Positions 42,316 to 51,357 of a stretch of DNA of 64,000 nucleotides are shown piece by piece. This DNA comes from Pedobacter hartonius (lineage in GTDB: Bacteria > Bacteroidota > Bacteroidia > Sphingobacteriales > Sphingobacteriaceae): NCBI RefSeq assembly GCF_900107535.1, contig NZ_FNRA01000009.1, positions 124,001 through 188,000 on the forward strand, written 5' to 3'. Every line of letters begins with the position of its first letter. Position 1 is the stretch's first letter. The translations under genes were made by a program, and so were the position numbers. Under the pieces are notes generated by a model. The model saw only the letters and a program-made list of their open reading frames with translations. It searched no databases and was not told the origin of the DNA.

Positions 42316-43677
42316 ATGACACCTGTAGCTACCCCCCTAGACAAACTGAACATATTTTCACTTAAAGGTTTGCAAATGAAAACGTTTCACATTACATGGT
42401 TAACCTTTTTCTTTTGCTTTTTTGCCTGGTTTGGTATGGCACCCCTGATGAAAATTGCCAGAGAACAGTTACACCTGACCAAAGACCAGGTTGGCAATAT
42501 CCAGATCGCATCAGTCTCTGCAACCATCATAGCCAGACTGCTGATAGGCCGCTTAGTTGATAAATTTGGCCCTAAACTCATTTACACCTGGCTGCTGGTG
42601 CTCTGCGCCATCCCGGTGCTGCTCATTGGCACCAGCCAGTCCTATACCTCGTTTTTACTGTTCAGACTTGCCATTGGAGTGATCGGGGCATCTTTTGTCA
42701 TCACTCAGTTCCATACCTCCATCATGTTCGCGCCGGGTATTAAAGGAACGGCCAATGCAACCGCCGGAGGTTTCGGTAATGCTGGCGGAGGGGCCGCAAA
42801 CCTGTTTATGCCACTGATTGCATCGGGATTTACCGCACTGGGTTTCTGCAGCGCGGCAGACAGCTGGCGCTTTGCCATGATCTTTCCCGGAGTAATGCTG
42901 CTGCTGTGTGCATTTCTGTATCACCGGTACACGCTGGACAGCCCGCAGGGCGACTTTAAGGACCTGAATAAAGAAGGAATAAAAAGCAGCCGGAATACCT
43001 TTATGATAGCCGCAAAAGATTACCGCACCTGGATCTTAACAATAGCCTATGCGGCATGTTTCGGCGTAGAAATTACGGTTGACAACTTCGCCCCTATCTT
43101 TTTCACCGATTCCTTTGGCGCAACAATAGCCGTGGCAGGAATGGTTGCGGGCATTTTTGGCTGGATCAATGTATTCGCCAGGCCATTGGGAGGAATTGTT
43201 GCCGATAAAATTGGGAAGACCTACGGGTTCAACGGCAAAACACTTCTGCTTGCAGTACTGTTGCTGATCGAAGGATTCGGGATCATCTGGTTTGCAAAAT
43301 CAGGCAGCATCGGCATGTGCATCTTTATGATGTTCCTGTTCGGCCTGAGCCTGAAAATGGCCAATGGTGCAACATATAGCCTTGTCCCCTTCATTAACCC
43401 ACTCGCTGTGGGAAGCGTGGCGGGTATAGTAGGCGCCGGTGGAAATATCGGAGCCATGCTGATTGCTTACATGTTCAAGGTTAAGGCCGTTCATGCGGTT
43501 AAAGATTTTACTGAGAACGGCTTGACAGTCCAAAAAGACCTGATTGACTATACCGGCGCATTTACCCTGCTCGGTTTTATCATACTGGGCGTAGGCCTTG
43601 CCGTGTTTATTTTCAGAACCGTGATGGCGCAGAAAAGGTCGGGCATGGAAGAACTGGTGCTGAGCACAGGGAATTAA
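42316..43677 (+). CDS. narK: Nitrate/nitrite transporter, NNP family of MFS
   Basis: 453 residues, 12 membrane helices. The start is chosen at 42316 because KLNIFSLKGLQMKTFHITWL is conserved in the family. The nitrate signatures are present: TAGGFGNAGGGAANLFMPLI in helix 5 (G-G-x-G-N-x-G-G-G) and VGAGGNIGAMLIAYM in helix 11. It imports nitrate (and may export nitrite) across the inner membrane. The nitrate reductase gene follows 9 bp downstream, and the same-strand order nirB, nirD, small barrel, narK, reductase is consistent with one operon. Confidence 0.93.
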   Translation: MTPVATPLDKLNIFSLKGLQMKTFHITWLTFFFCFFAWFGMAPLMKIAREQLHLTKDQVGNIQIASVSATIIARLLIGRLVDKFGPKLIYTWLLVLCAIPVLLIGTSQSYTSFLLFRLAIGVIGASFVITQFHTSIMFAPGIKGTANATAGGFGNAGGGAANLFMPLIASGFTALGFCSAADSWRFAMIFPGVMLLLCAFLYHRYTLDSPQGDFKDLNKEGIKSSRNTFMIAAKDYRTWILTIAYAACFGVEITVDNFAPIFFTDSFGATIAVAGMVAGIFGWINVFARPLGGIVADKIGKTYGFNGKTLLLAVLLLIEGFGIIWFAKSGSIGMCIFMMFLFGLSLKMANGATYSLVPFINPLAVGSVAGIVGAGGNIGAMLIAYMFKVKAVHAVKDFTENGLTVQKDLIDYTGAFTLLGFIILGVGLAVFIFRTVMAQKRSGMEELVLSTGN

Positions 43678-43686
43678 TTGTATGCA

Positions 43687-46600
43687 ATGGCTGATCAATT
43701 GAAAGACGGGAAAAACATATTGCCGGGTAATACCACTACCTGCTGCTATTGCGGCGTGGGCTGTGGAATTGTGGCCAGCAAAGACATCCACAACAGGATT
43801 ACTGTGGAAGGAGATCAGCAGCACCCTGTAAACAAGGGAATGTTATGCAGCAAAGGCATGAACCTCCATTACACGGCAAATGATAAAAGCGACAGGCTGC
43901 TTTATCCTGAAATGCGCTACAACAAAAACATGCCGCTGCAAAGGGTAAGCTGGGATGTTGCCCTAACGAGAACAGCCGCCGTTTTTAAAGCACTGATAGA
44001 CAAATATGGTCCGGACAGCGTGGCCTTTTACGCCAGCGGACAATGCCTCACGGAAGAATATTATGTAGTGAATAAGCTGATCAAAGGCTTTATAGGCAGC
44101 AATAATATTGATACCAACAGCCGACTTTGTATGAGCAGCGCCGTGGTGGGTTACAAAATGAGCCTCGGGGAAGATACTGTACCCATCAGCTATGATGATA
44201 TCGAAATTGCCGACTGTATTTTTGTTGCAGGTGCAAACCCGGCATGGTGCCACCCCATCCTGTGGCGACGGGTGGAGACTGCAAAACAGAAAAATCCTGC
44301 GCTCAGAATTATCGTGAGCGATCCCAGGAAAACGCAAACCTGCTCGCTTGCGGATCTTCACCTGCAACTGAACCCGGGTACAGATATTACACTGCATCAC
44401 GCCATTGGCAGATGCCTGATTGAGGACGGAAAAGTTGACAGCCATTTCATCCTCAACAGCACCAGCGGTTACGAAGATTATCGTGACAACGTTTTCAATA
44501 CCTCAGTGGCAGCCGCCGCCGCAATCTGCGGAGTTCAGGAAAGCAACATCCGCCTGGCCGCTTCCTGGATAGGCAATGTAAAAGGCTTCGTCACGATGTG
44601 GACAATGGGGCTTAACCAGAGCGTTGTGGGCACACATAAAAACCTCTCCCTGATCAACTTAAACCTCATTACCGGACATATCGGTAAACCTGGAAGCGGC
44701 CCCTTCTCATTGACCGGGCAACCCAATGCCATGGGCGGCAGGGAAGTTGGCGGCCTTAGTAACCTGCTTCCTGCCCACCGCAACCTGGCAAATGAACACC
44801 ACCGGAATGAAGTAGAAAAGTTCTGGCAGATCCCACTGGGCAGCATCCAGCCTAAACCCGGACTCAGTGCCACCGAAATGTTCGATGAGCTTGGCACCGG
44901 CAAGCTCAAAGCCATCTGGATCTTATGTACAAACCCTTTAGTGAGCCTGCCGGATGTCCGCACTGCGGAAGAAGGACTGAAGAAAGCAAAGTTTGTGGTT
45001 GTCCAGGATATCAGCAATAAAACAGAAACCTTAAAATATGCCGATGTGGTATTGCCAGCCGCCGCATGGATAGAAAAAGAAGGTACAATGACCAATGCCG
45101 GGCGCTATATTTCTTACCTCAGCAAGGTAACCGAAGCACCAGGGGAAGCACTGGCAGATGCAGAGATCATTTGTCGCTTTGCCCGGAAAATGGGTTACCA
45201 TGGTTTCGATTTTAAAGATGCATCAGCAATTTATGACGAGCATGCGGCACTGACAGCGGGTACAAACATTGACATCAGCGGACTGAATTACGGGATCCTG
45301 AAAGAGAAAAGAGCGGTTCAATGGCCCTACCCAAAAGACGAAAAAGGATTGGGGACAGCCAGGCTGTTTGCTGATCATCAGTTTTACACAGCCGATAAAA
45401 AGGCCCATATCCTGTCCTTTAGTGATCAAAACCGGTCCGAAGCACTGACACCGGAGCATCCGCTGATCCTGACTACTGGCAGAATCCGTGACCAATGGCA
45501 TACCCGAAGTAAAACGGGAAAAGTAAACAAACTGAACCAGCACATCAGCGAATCATTTTTAGAGATCAACCCCCTTGATGCTACACCAAGAAACATTAAA
45601 GACAATGACCTCGTAGAGATCACCAGTTTGCGGGGCAATGTACGCGTGAGGGTAAAACTCTCCGCAGACATCAAAAGCGGTGTTGTTTTCATGCCCATGC
45701 ACTGGGGGCTGATTTTAAAAAGCGACCTCAACCGGGTGAATAACTTAACGAATAACCTTACTGACCCGATCAGCAAGGAACCCGACTTTAAGTTTACCGC
45801 GGTACAGGTGAAAATTTATACAAAAGCCCGCCAAAAGATTATAGTAATCGGTGCAGGTGCAGGCGCCTGCGGTTTTGTAAAGAGCTACAGGGCACTTAAT
45901 ACTGAGGATGATATTGAGATCTTCAGCAAAGAGGATTTCCCCTTTTACAACAGAGTGCTGCTGCCCGATTATATCATTGGCACCCTGCCCTGGCATAACC
46001 TCGTTAAAATGAGCGACAGCGAGGAAAGGGAGTACAGGATCAAACTGCACAGGGGTTTAGGCATCGAAAAGATCAACAAGGCAGACAAAACGGTTACCGA
46101 CAGCAATGGAGACATTCACCAGTATGACGTGCTGCTCCTGGCCACGGGCAGCAGGGCCTTTGTAATGAAAGACCTCCCTGTGATGAATGGCATCTTTACC
46201 ATGCGCAGCAGGCCGGACGCCGATAGTTTCAGAAAACATGCAGCGACCACTAACGGAACGGTGGTGATTGTGGGCGGCGGTTTACTTGGAATAGAACTGG
46301 CCACCTCGCTCACAGAAAAGGGATCAAAAGTCATGATCATCCAAAGGATATCCAGACTGATGGGCCGCCAGCTGGACGCACTGGGCAGTCAGCTGCTCCA
46401 CGAAGAACTGATGAGTAAAGGCATAGAGATCTTTTATAACGATGAAGTTGACCGGATCATCGGCGAGAAAAACATTTCGGGCATCCGTTTAAAAAGCGGA
46501 CTGCTCATAGACTGTGGATCACTGGTCATTGCCATAGGCACAGTACCCAATACAGAACTGATCAGGGATGCCGGTATAGCCTGTAAAAGAGGTGTGGTGG

Positions 46601-47217
46601 TTAATGAATATCTCAGGACCAGTGAAAAAGACATCTATGCCATTGGTGAAATTGCAGAATTTTACGGACAGCTATACGGTATTACTGCAGCAGCAGAACA
46701 ACAGGCAGAGATTGTAGCCAGATTCCTCAGCGGGGACATCGCCAGATTTTACCAGGGCAGCCTGCTGATGAATATCCTGAAAATGCATAGCCTGGACTTA
46801 TGTTCCCTGGGCCTGGCAGAGGTACCCGGAAATGACCCTACCTATGAGGAGATCATCTTTATCGATAAAGCCAAACGCTACTATAAAAAATGCATCGTGC
46901 ACAACGACAGGCTGGTTGGGGCAATATTAATAGGTGATAAAACGGAGTTCCTGGAATTCCGTAACCTGATTGAAAACAAAGTGGAGCTGAGCGACAAAAG
47001 GCTGCAGCTGCTGAGAAGCGGAAAAACCACTGAACCTGTGATTGGCAGAACCGTATGCAGCTGCAACAACGTTGGGGAAGGCAACCTGATCAGTAAAATT
47101 AAAGAGGGCTGTAAAGACCATTTACAGCTTTGCCAGCTGACAGGTGCCGGAACGGGCTGCGGAAGCTGCCGCCCGGAGGTGAAGGCCATTTTAGAGACAT
47201 TTATAAAATTAAGCTGA
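43687..47217 (+). CDS. nasA: Single-chain NAD(P)H-linked assimilatory nitrate reductase
   Basis: About 1176 residues from ATG 43687 (a TTG nine bases earlier is in frame). Residues 1-710 are a molybdopterin oxidoreductase: [4Fe-4S] ligands in TCCYCGVGCGIVAS and GMLCSKGMN, molybdopterin domains (SLINLNLITGHIGKPGSGPF) and a cofactor-binding domain (TGRIRDQWHTRSKTGKVNKL). Residues about 715-1115 are an NirB-like FAD/NAD oxidoreductase (IVIGAGAGACGFVKSY, VVIVGGGLLGIELATSLTEK). Residues about 1120-1170 are a BFD [2Fe-2S] domain (VCSCNN ... LTGAGTGCGSC). In other bacteria these modules are separate NasA/NasB-type subunits. Here one chain can carry electrons from NAD(P)H to nitrate, giving nitrite in the cytoplasm. 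Confidence 0.92.
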   Translation: MADQLKDGKNILPGNTTTCCYCGVGCGIVASKDIHNRITVEGDQQHPVNKGMLCSKGMNLHYTANDKSDRLLYPEMRYNKNMPLQRVSWDVALTRTAAVFKALIDKYGPDSVAFYASGQCLTEEYYVVNKLIKGFIGSNNIDTNSRLCMSSAVVGYKMSLGEDTVPISYDDIEIADCIFVAGANPAWCHPILWRRVETAKQKNPALRIIVSDPRKTQTCSLADLHLQLNPGTDITLHHAIGRCLIEDGKVDSHFILNSTSGYEDYRDNVFNTSVAAAAAICGVQESNIRLAASWIGNVKGFVTMWTMGLNQSVVGTHKNLSLINLNLITGHIGKPGSGPFSLTGQPNAMGGREVGGLSNLLPAHRNLANEHHRNEVEKFWQIPLGSIQPKPGLSATEMFDELGTGKLKAIWILCTNPLVSLPDVRTAEEGLKKAKFVVVQDISNKTETLKYADVVLPAAAWIEKEGTMTNAGRYISYLSKVTEAPGEALADAEIICRFARKMGYHGFDFKDASAIYDEHAALTAGTNIDISGLNYGILKEKRAVQWPYPKDEKGLGTARLFADHQFYTADKKAHILSFSDQNRSEALTPEHPLILTTGRIRDQWHTRSKTGKVNKLNQHISESFLEINPLDATPRNIKDNDLVEITSLRGNVRVRVKLSADIKSGVVFMPMHWGLILKSDLNRVNNLTNNLTDPISKEPDFKFTAVQVKIYTKARQKIIVIGAGAGACGFVKSYRALNTEDDIEIFSKEDFPFYNRVLLPDYIIGTLPWHNLVKMSDSEEREYRIKLHRGLGIEKINKADKTVTDSNGDIHQYDVLLLATGSRAFVMKDLPVMNGIFTMRSRPDADSFRKHAATTNGTVVIVGGGLLGIELATSLTEKGSKVMIIQRISRLMGRQLDALGSQLLHEELMSKGIEIFYNDEVDRIIGEKNISGIRLKSGLLIDCGSLVIAIGTVPNTELIRDAGIACKRGVVVNEYLRTSEKDIYAIGEIAEFYGQLYGITAAAEQQAEIVARFLSGDIARFYQGSLLMNILKMHSLDLCSLGLAEVPGNDPTYEEIIFIDKAKRYYKKCIVHNDRLVGAILIGDKTEFLEFRNLIENKVELSDKRLQLLRSGKTTEPVIGRTVCSCNNVGEGNLISKIKEGCKDHLQLCQLTGAGTGCGSCRPEVKAILETFIKLS

Positions 47218-47753
47218 TGAACATGAGAAAAGTAAACCCCGGTCCTTCGGAATTTATAAACCTGCAAGGGATTGAATATTTTAAGTTCGAAGAAGATTTT
47301 ATGGAGGAAAATGTAAGATGCATCCCCATGGCCGTGCGTTTTAAACTGGATGCTGCGGGCATCAAATTGAAGCTGGCAGATTGGAGCAGGTTCCATCCCT
47401 CGGAAAGGATCAAACTGGCCCTGTTACCTGCCCGTACCAGCGCAGAGACAAAAAACTATCACCTGTTCCTGACAGGCCTGATCAAAAAACATACGGGCAA
47501 ACAGCCAACGTTACTGCCCGTTGAGTCCCGCCCGGGATGGCTGAACCGGCAGCAGATACCCGCCATGCTGAAAGAAAAATCTGAGGAGCTGCAACTGGAT
47601 ATCTCGGTAGAACAATGGAGCAGCCTCAGCAATATCCAGCGTTTTGCCCTGCTGAAATTGTGCAGGCCCGGCCATGAAAATGAGAATTTCCCAAAGGCAG
47701 CAGAAGAATTCGGACTCTTATCCTATCACCATGGACAGCACCATCATCATTAA
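47217..47753 (+). CDS. Nitrate reductase associated protein
   Basis: 178 residues. ATG at 47217 overlaps the TGA of the reductase (TGATG), so translation is coupled; ATG at 47223 is an alternative. IEYFKFEEDFMEENVRCIPM followed by AVRFKLDAAGIKLKLADWSR is the conserved core of the nitrate-reductase-associated family (Nitr_red_assoc), found beside assimilatory nitrate reductases in cyanobacteria and Bacteroidota, role unknown. The C-terminus LSYHHGQHHHH is a His-rich tail encoded within the 23-bp overlap with the next gene. Soluble, no signal peptide. Confidence 0.85.
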   Translation: MNMRKVNPGPSEFINLQGIEYFKFEEDFMEENVRCIPMAVRFKLDAAGIKLKLADWSRFHPSERIKLALLPARTSAETKNYHLFLTGLIKKHTGKQPTLLPVESRPGWLNRQQIPAMLKEKSEELQLDISVEQWSSLSNIQRFALLKLCRPGHENENFPKAAEEFGLLSYHHGQHHHH

Positions 47754-49212
47754 TTTTCACGGCGGAATAATTTCGCCGGGAAACTTGTACAACATCCTCG
47801 TTGCGGCAACAAAAGCAAGGATACAGTTTGTGCGCTTTGGCCTGCGGCAGCAGCTGTTTTTTGATACGACCAGCTATCATATAACACTGTGTACCGATGA
47901 ACTGGACCGGCTGGGCATAGACTACGAAGTAGATACAGCACATTTCCCAAACATCATCAGCTCTTACCCCGCAGAGGAAATATTCATCAGGAACACCTGG
48001 CTAACGGGAGGAGTGTACAAGGATGTGCTGGATGCGATCAATTTCAAACCCTCCTTCAAGGTAAATATTTGTGACAGCGATCAGAGTTTTACACCGATGT
48101 TAACAGGCAATATCAACTGGATTGCCTCCCCAAATGCTGAACATTACTGGCATCTGATCATCCGCTTCCCAAAAACGAACGTGACCTACCAGTGGACTGA
48201 ACTTTGTTATACCAATCATATTGCGCGGGTAACAAAAGACCTGGAAACCATCATCAACAGCCATCCCGCGGAGTTTATCGACAATAAAGCCGCCAGTGGC
48301 GAAGCGCTATTTGCGCTCCTGAACCAGGAAAACCTCATCCTCAGACCGGCAGAAAATGCCGTATCCCTCTCTTCTTTTAACCTGCCCTATTACGAGGGCT
48401 TAAACCGCTACAATAACAAATACTGGCTGGGCATTTACTGTCGGGATGAACTCTTCAGCACTGCTTTCTTAAAAAAATTATGCCAGCTCTGCCTCTACAC
48501 CAAACTGGGACAACTCTGCTGCACCCCCTGGAAAACCATCATTGTCAAAGGCATTGATGAAAACCACAGCAACTTGTGGAATGCACTGCTGGAAGAATTC
48601 CAGCTCAATATGCGCCATGCCGCTAATGAGCTCAATTTTCAGGTGGAAGACAACTGTACGGAGGGACTGGAACTCAAAAACTACCTGGTCAAACACCTGA
48701 GCATTGATGATACGAGAACATCGGGGATCTGCTTTGGAATCAAGACGCGCAAAAAGAGTGAGATCTTCAGCAGCATACTTATCCGCAAACGCCATCTGGT
48801 CAATCTTGCGGGATTAAAATTATTTCCCGTGTATGACCTGTTATGCGCAAAGGGTTTCAACCCGAACGAGCGTACCGGAGAAGTATTCAGCAGTGGCAAT
48901 CTGCGCTTTATCCTCCCCGAACAGCTCAGACGTGCTGTCATTAAGTTTTCCAAACACCGGTTGAACCTGGTCATACCCGATCAGCAAAAGTATATTGCCC
49001 CGCCGGAAGAGGCTGTACAAAAAGAACCTGAATATTTATACCAGTGCAAAAGCTGCCTGACGGTGTACAATGAACGTACCGGCGAGGCCGGGCATAACAT
49101 TGAACCGGGAACCGCGTTTGCAGATTTACCGGAAAACTATTGCTGCCCGCTTTGCGAGGGCAAAAAAGATAATTTTAGCAGGATTAACCGGTCGGAGTTG
49201 CAGCTGTTATAA
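47731..49212 (+). CDS. Rubredoxin fused to a degenerate siroheme-reductase-like scaffold
   Basis: About 493 residues from MDSTIIINFHGG (47731); an ATG at 47674 would add 19 residues inside the previous gene. Residues about 435-480 are a rubredoxin (YQCKSCLTVYNERTGEAGHN and YCCPLCEGKKDNF). Residues 8-75 (HGGIISPGNLYNILVAATKA, RFGLRQQLFFD) resemble the ferredoxin-like half of nitrite/sulfite reductase, and 110-150 (FKVNICDSDQSFTPMLTGNI) its cluster region, but C-x5-C and C-x3-C are lost. A second similar half (about 230-330; YWLGIYCRDELFSTAFLKKL) follows. So it looks like a siroheme reductase that lost its cofactor and gained a rubredoxin. Probably an electron carrier of the nitrate pathway. 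The homology is by eye. Confidence 0.7.
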   Translation: MDSTIIINFHGGIISPGNLYNILVAATKARIQFVRFGLRQQLFFDTTSYHITLCTDELDRLGIDYEVDTAHFPNIISSYPAEEIFIRNTWLTGGVYKDVLDAINFKPSFKVNICDSDQSFTPMLTGNINWIASPNAEHYWHLIIRFPKTNVTYQWTELCYTNHIARVTKDLETIINSHPAEFIDNKAASGEALFALLNQENLILRPAENAVSLSSFNLPYYEGLNRYNNKYWLGIYCRDELFSTAFLKKLCQLCLYTKLGQLCCTPWKTIIVKGIDENHSNLWNALLEEFQLNMRHAANELNFQVEDNCTEGLELKNYLVKHLSIDDTRTSGICFGIKTRKKSEIFSSILIRKRHLVNLAGLKLFPVYDLLCAKGFNPNERTGEVFSSGNLRFILPEQLRRAVIKFSKHRLNLVIPDQQKYIAPPEEAVQKEPEYLYQCKSCLTVYNERTGEAGHNIEPGTAFADLPENYCCPLCEGKKDNFSRINRSELQLL

Positions 49213-49791
49213 CTCACTGGTTTCATCCCGGGAGTTGAAGTTACTGAAGAGCAGGAAATCTTCCTCCTTTAATGGAATTTCCAGGACCTGCAGTTGATTC
49301 AATACAAATTTCATACTTGGTTTTGTTATACCCTGGCCGAGCAGCATAAACATTATCCTTTTTAGTCCGGCCGACGGATAGATGCCACACAGCGGTTCGT
49401 GCTGGCCTTCCCTGGTAAAAATGTACGCTTCAGCAGCAGCTGCCGTGGTAAATGCGTCCAGAAGCTTGCGCAGCAACCTGCTTTCAATCAGCAGCATATC
49501 GCAGGCAAGAACAAACAGATCCTCTTCCGGGGCAGACAAATGCGCTGACAATACGCCAAGTAGCGGACCCATGATTGACAGCGAAGGATGATCAGCAATC
49601 AGTTGTTCTTCCGGGAAATGGGCTGTATACACCTGCTTCTGGGTAGAATTAACCGAGAGTTTGACCGGGATGTCAAGCGCGCCGAGCTGATCTTCCGCCA
49701 GCTGTGCCCATCGCTTATCCCGGTAGATCATCAGTCCCTTATCGGTGCCCATTCTTGAGCTTTGTCCGCCACATAAAACGATTCCCAGCAT
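49207..49791 (-). CDS. mobA: Molybdenum cofactor guanylyltransferase
   Basis: 194 residues. The nucleotidyltransferase P-loop-like motif LCGGQSSRMGTDKGLMIY (L-x-G-G-x-S-x-R-M-G-x-x-K) opens the protein. FVLACDMLLIESRLLRKLLD holds the metal-binding Asp, and GQHEPLCGIYPSAGL is typical of MobA. It attaches GMP to molybdopterin, giving the bis-MGD form used by the nitrate reductase of this island. It is convergent with the rubredoxin gene and overlaps it by 6 bp. Other moa/moe genes are not in the window. Confidence 0.88.
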   Translation of the reverse strand: MLGIVLCGGQSSRMGTDKGLMIYRDKRWAQLAEDQLGALDIPVKLSVNSTQKQVYTAHFPEEQLIADHPSLSIMGPLLGVLSAHLSAPEEDLFVLACDMLLIESRLLRKLLDAFTTAAAAEAYIFTREGQHEPLCGIYPSAGLKRIMFMLLGQGITKPSMKFVLNQLQVLEIPLKEEDFLLFSNFNSRDETSEL

Positions 49792-49844
49792 ATATTTACC
49801 TGTTATTGGAGTCTTTTCAAAGGCCTTTGGCCTTATCAGCGTCC

Positions 49845-50528
49845 CTACCTGTTACTGAGTTCGGTCAGTCCCTTTTCATTGCTGATACCAATCATCTTTC
49901 CTTGCAGCCTGATCAATCCTTCCGCAACCAGTTCATTCATCGTTCTGAAGACTGTCTCATAGGTTGCGCCGGTAAAAGCAGCAAGATCCTGACGGCTCAG
50001 GTCCAGATTCAGACAACCTTCATCATTTAAGCCAAACTGATCTCTAAGCCCGAGGATAGCCACAGCCAGCCTGCCTTTGACCGACATCAGGGCTAAATTT
50101 CGCATCTTCTTTTCAGAAGCATGCAGTTCATCAGCATAAAAGAGCAGCAGCCCGTAGGCAAATTCATGGTTTATCCTGATGGTAGTTTTAAAAAAACCGA
50201 TATCTACAAAACAAAGTTTTGTAGTTTCCAATGCAGTGGCAGATATGGGATAGGTAGAGGTGTTGGTAGTGATACCCCTGTGCCCGATTATGGCACCGTC
50301 ATTTGCAAAACGCAGGATCAGTTCTTTATCTCCCCATTGTTTGTGGACTTTCACATTTCCTGAAATCACGAAATAAACACCACTCACAGGATCACCCTCA
50401 TTAATGATCACTTCGCCTTTTTTGGCAATAAAATTCTTCTTGTGGGCGGCAATTGCAGGACGCCATTCTTTTAAAGAAAGCTGGCACATAAAGCACGTTT
50501 CTAGATCACAAGGGCTACCTTTTTTCAT
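49845..50528 (-). CDS. Crp/Fnr family regulator with N-terminal cysteine cluster (copy 1)
   Basis: About 227 residues from MKKGSPCDLETC (50528), chosen by alignment with the neighbouring paralog; an ATG at 50588 would add 20 residues. It has C7-x4-C12-x2-C15 at the N-terminus, a cyclic-nucleotide-binding-like barrel (KKGEVIINEGDPVSGVYFVI, SGNVKVHKQWGDKELILRFA) and a winged helix (LSRQDLAAFTGATYETVFRT) whose recognition helix includes Glu and Arg. A further Cys sits in the barrel (TTKLCFVDIG). The cysteines could hold a redox or NO-responsive centre as in Fnr. The likely operator is TATGAT-N4-ATCATA upstream of nirB. Confidence 0.85.
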   Translation of the reverse strand: MKKGSPCDLETCFMCQLSLKEWRPAIAAHKKNFIAKKGEVIINEGDPVSGVYFVISGNVKVHKQWGDKELILRFANDGAIIGHRGITTNTSTYPISATALETTKLCFVDIGFFKTTIRINHEFAYGLLLFYADELHASEKKMRNLALMSVKGRLAVAILGLRDQFGLNDEGCLNLDLSRQDLAAFTGATYETVFRTMNELVAEGLIRLQGKMIGISNEKGLTELSNR

Positions 50529-50631
50529 TTGAATAAATTTATCTTTAATGGGATAACGCCTGCACAATGCTGCAGAATTCATCACCATTAATTCTTATCA
50601 GCAAAAATATAATTAAAAAGGGCAAAAAACC

Positions 50632-51321
50632 TCAATAACCCTCAATCAGGGTACGAAATAAACTTTCATTTTTAATGGCGATCCTTTTGCCTGAAATAGC
50701 GATTACGCCATCGGCTAAAAGTTCATTGATCATGCGAAACAAAGACTCATAGGAAGACCCTGTATATGAAGCAAGATCCTGCCGGCTTAATTCAATATCA
50801 ATAAACCCCTGGGTATTTATACCGAATTGTTTTTGTAAAAACAGCAGTGCCTGCGCCAGTCTTCCCTTTACACTCATATGGGCCAAATTGCTCATTCTTC
50901 GCTCCGACTCTTGTAATTCACCGGCAAAAAAATGCATCAGCCCCACCACAAACTTATTGTTAACGCTCATGGTGGTCTCTAAGAAATCCATACTGATAAA
51001 ACAAATCACCGCATCCTCAATTGCGGTTGCTGAAACGGGATAATAGCCCGTGCCGCCCAAACCCAGATGCCCTAAAACATCCCCTTCACGGGCAAAACGA
51101 ATAATAAGTTCCTTTTCATTATCCCATTTCTTATGCACCTTGATCTTCCCGCTATACACGAAAAATATACCGCGCACCTCATCCCCTTCCCTGAACACCT
51201 GCTTGCCACGTTTAATTTTGATATTGCTTCTGTTCAGCGCAATGGCAGGCTTCCAGTCTTTTAAACATAACCTGCATAAAAAGCAGGTATTTAAGTCGCA
51301 CGTATTCTTCGTTTTGCTCAT
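50632..51321 (-). CDS. Crp/Fnr family regulator with N-terminal cysteine cluster (copy 2)
   Basis: About 229 residues from MSKTKNTCDLNTC (51321); ATG at 51333 adds four. Clear paralog of the gene 43 bp downstream: CDLNTCFLCRLCLKDW here against CDLETCFMCQLSLKEW there. It has four N-terminal cysteines, C8, C13, C16 and C19, one more than its partner, and another in the barrel (AVICFISMDF). Recognition helix LSRQDLASYTGSSYESLFRM differs at Ser/Ala positions from the partner, so binding sites may be similar but not identical. Both probably tune nitrate genes to oxygen, nitric oxide or nitrite. Confidence 0.85.
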   Translation of the reverse strand: MSKTKNTCDLNTCFLCRLCLKDWKPAIALNRSNIKIKRGKQVFREGDEVRGIFFVYSGKIKVHKKWDNEKELIIRFAREGDVLGHLGLGGTGYYPVSATAIEDAVICFISMDFLETTMSVNNKFVVGLMHFFAGELQESERRMSNLAHMSVKGRLAQALLFLQKQFGINTQGFIDIELSRQDLASYTGSSYESLFRMINELLADGVIAISGKRIAIKNESLFRTLIEGY

Positions 51322-51357
51322 TCTTAATCTCAAGGCACATGCCTCCGGACCTGCAAT

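Noticed and set aside
43300..43824. Antisense frame spanning the narK/nitrate reductase junction
   Set aside because: Composition (many His, Gln, Cys) is that of a mirror frame; both sense genes are well supported.
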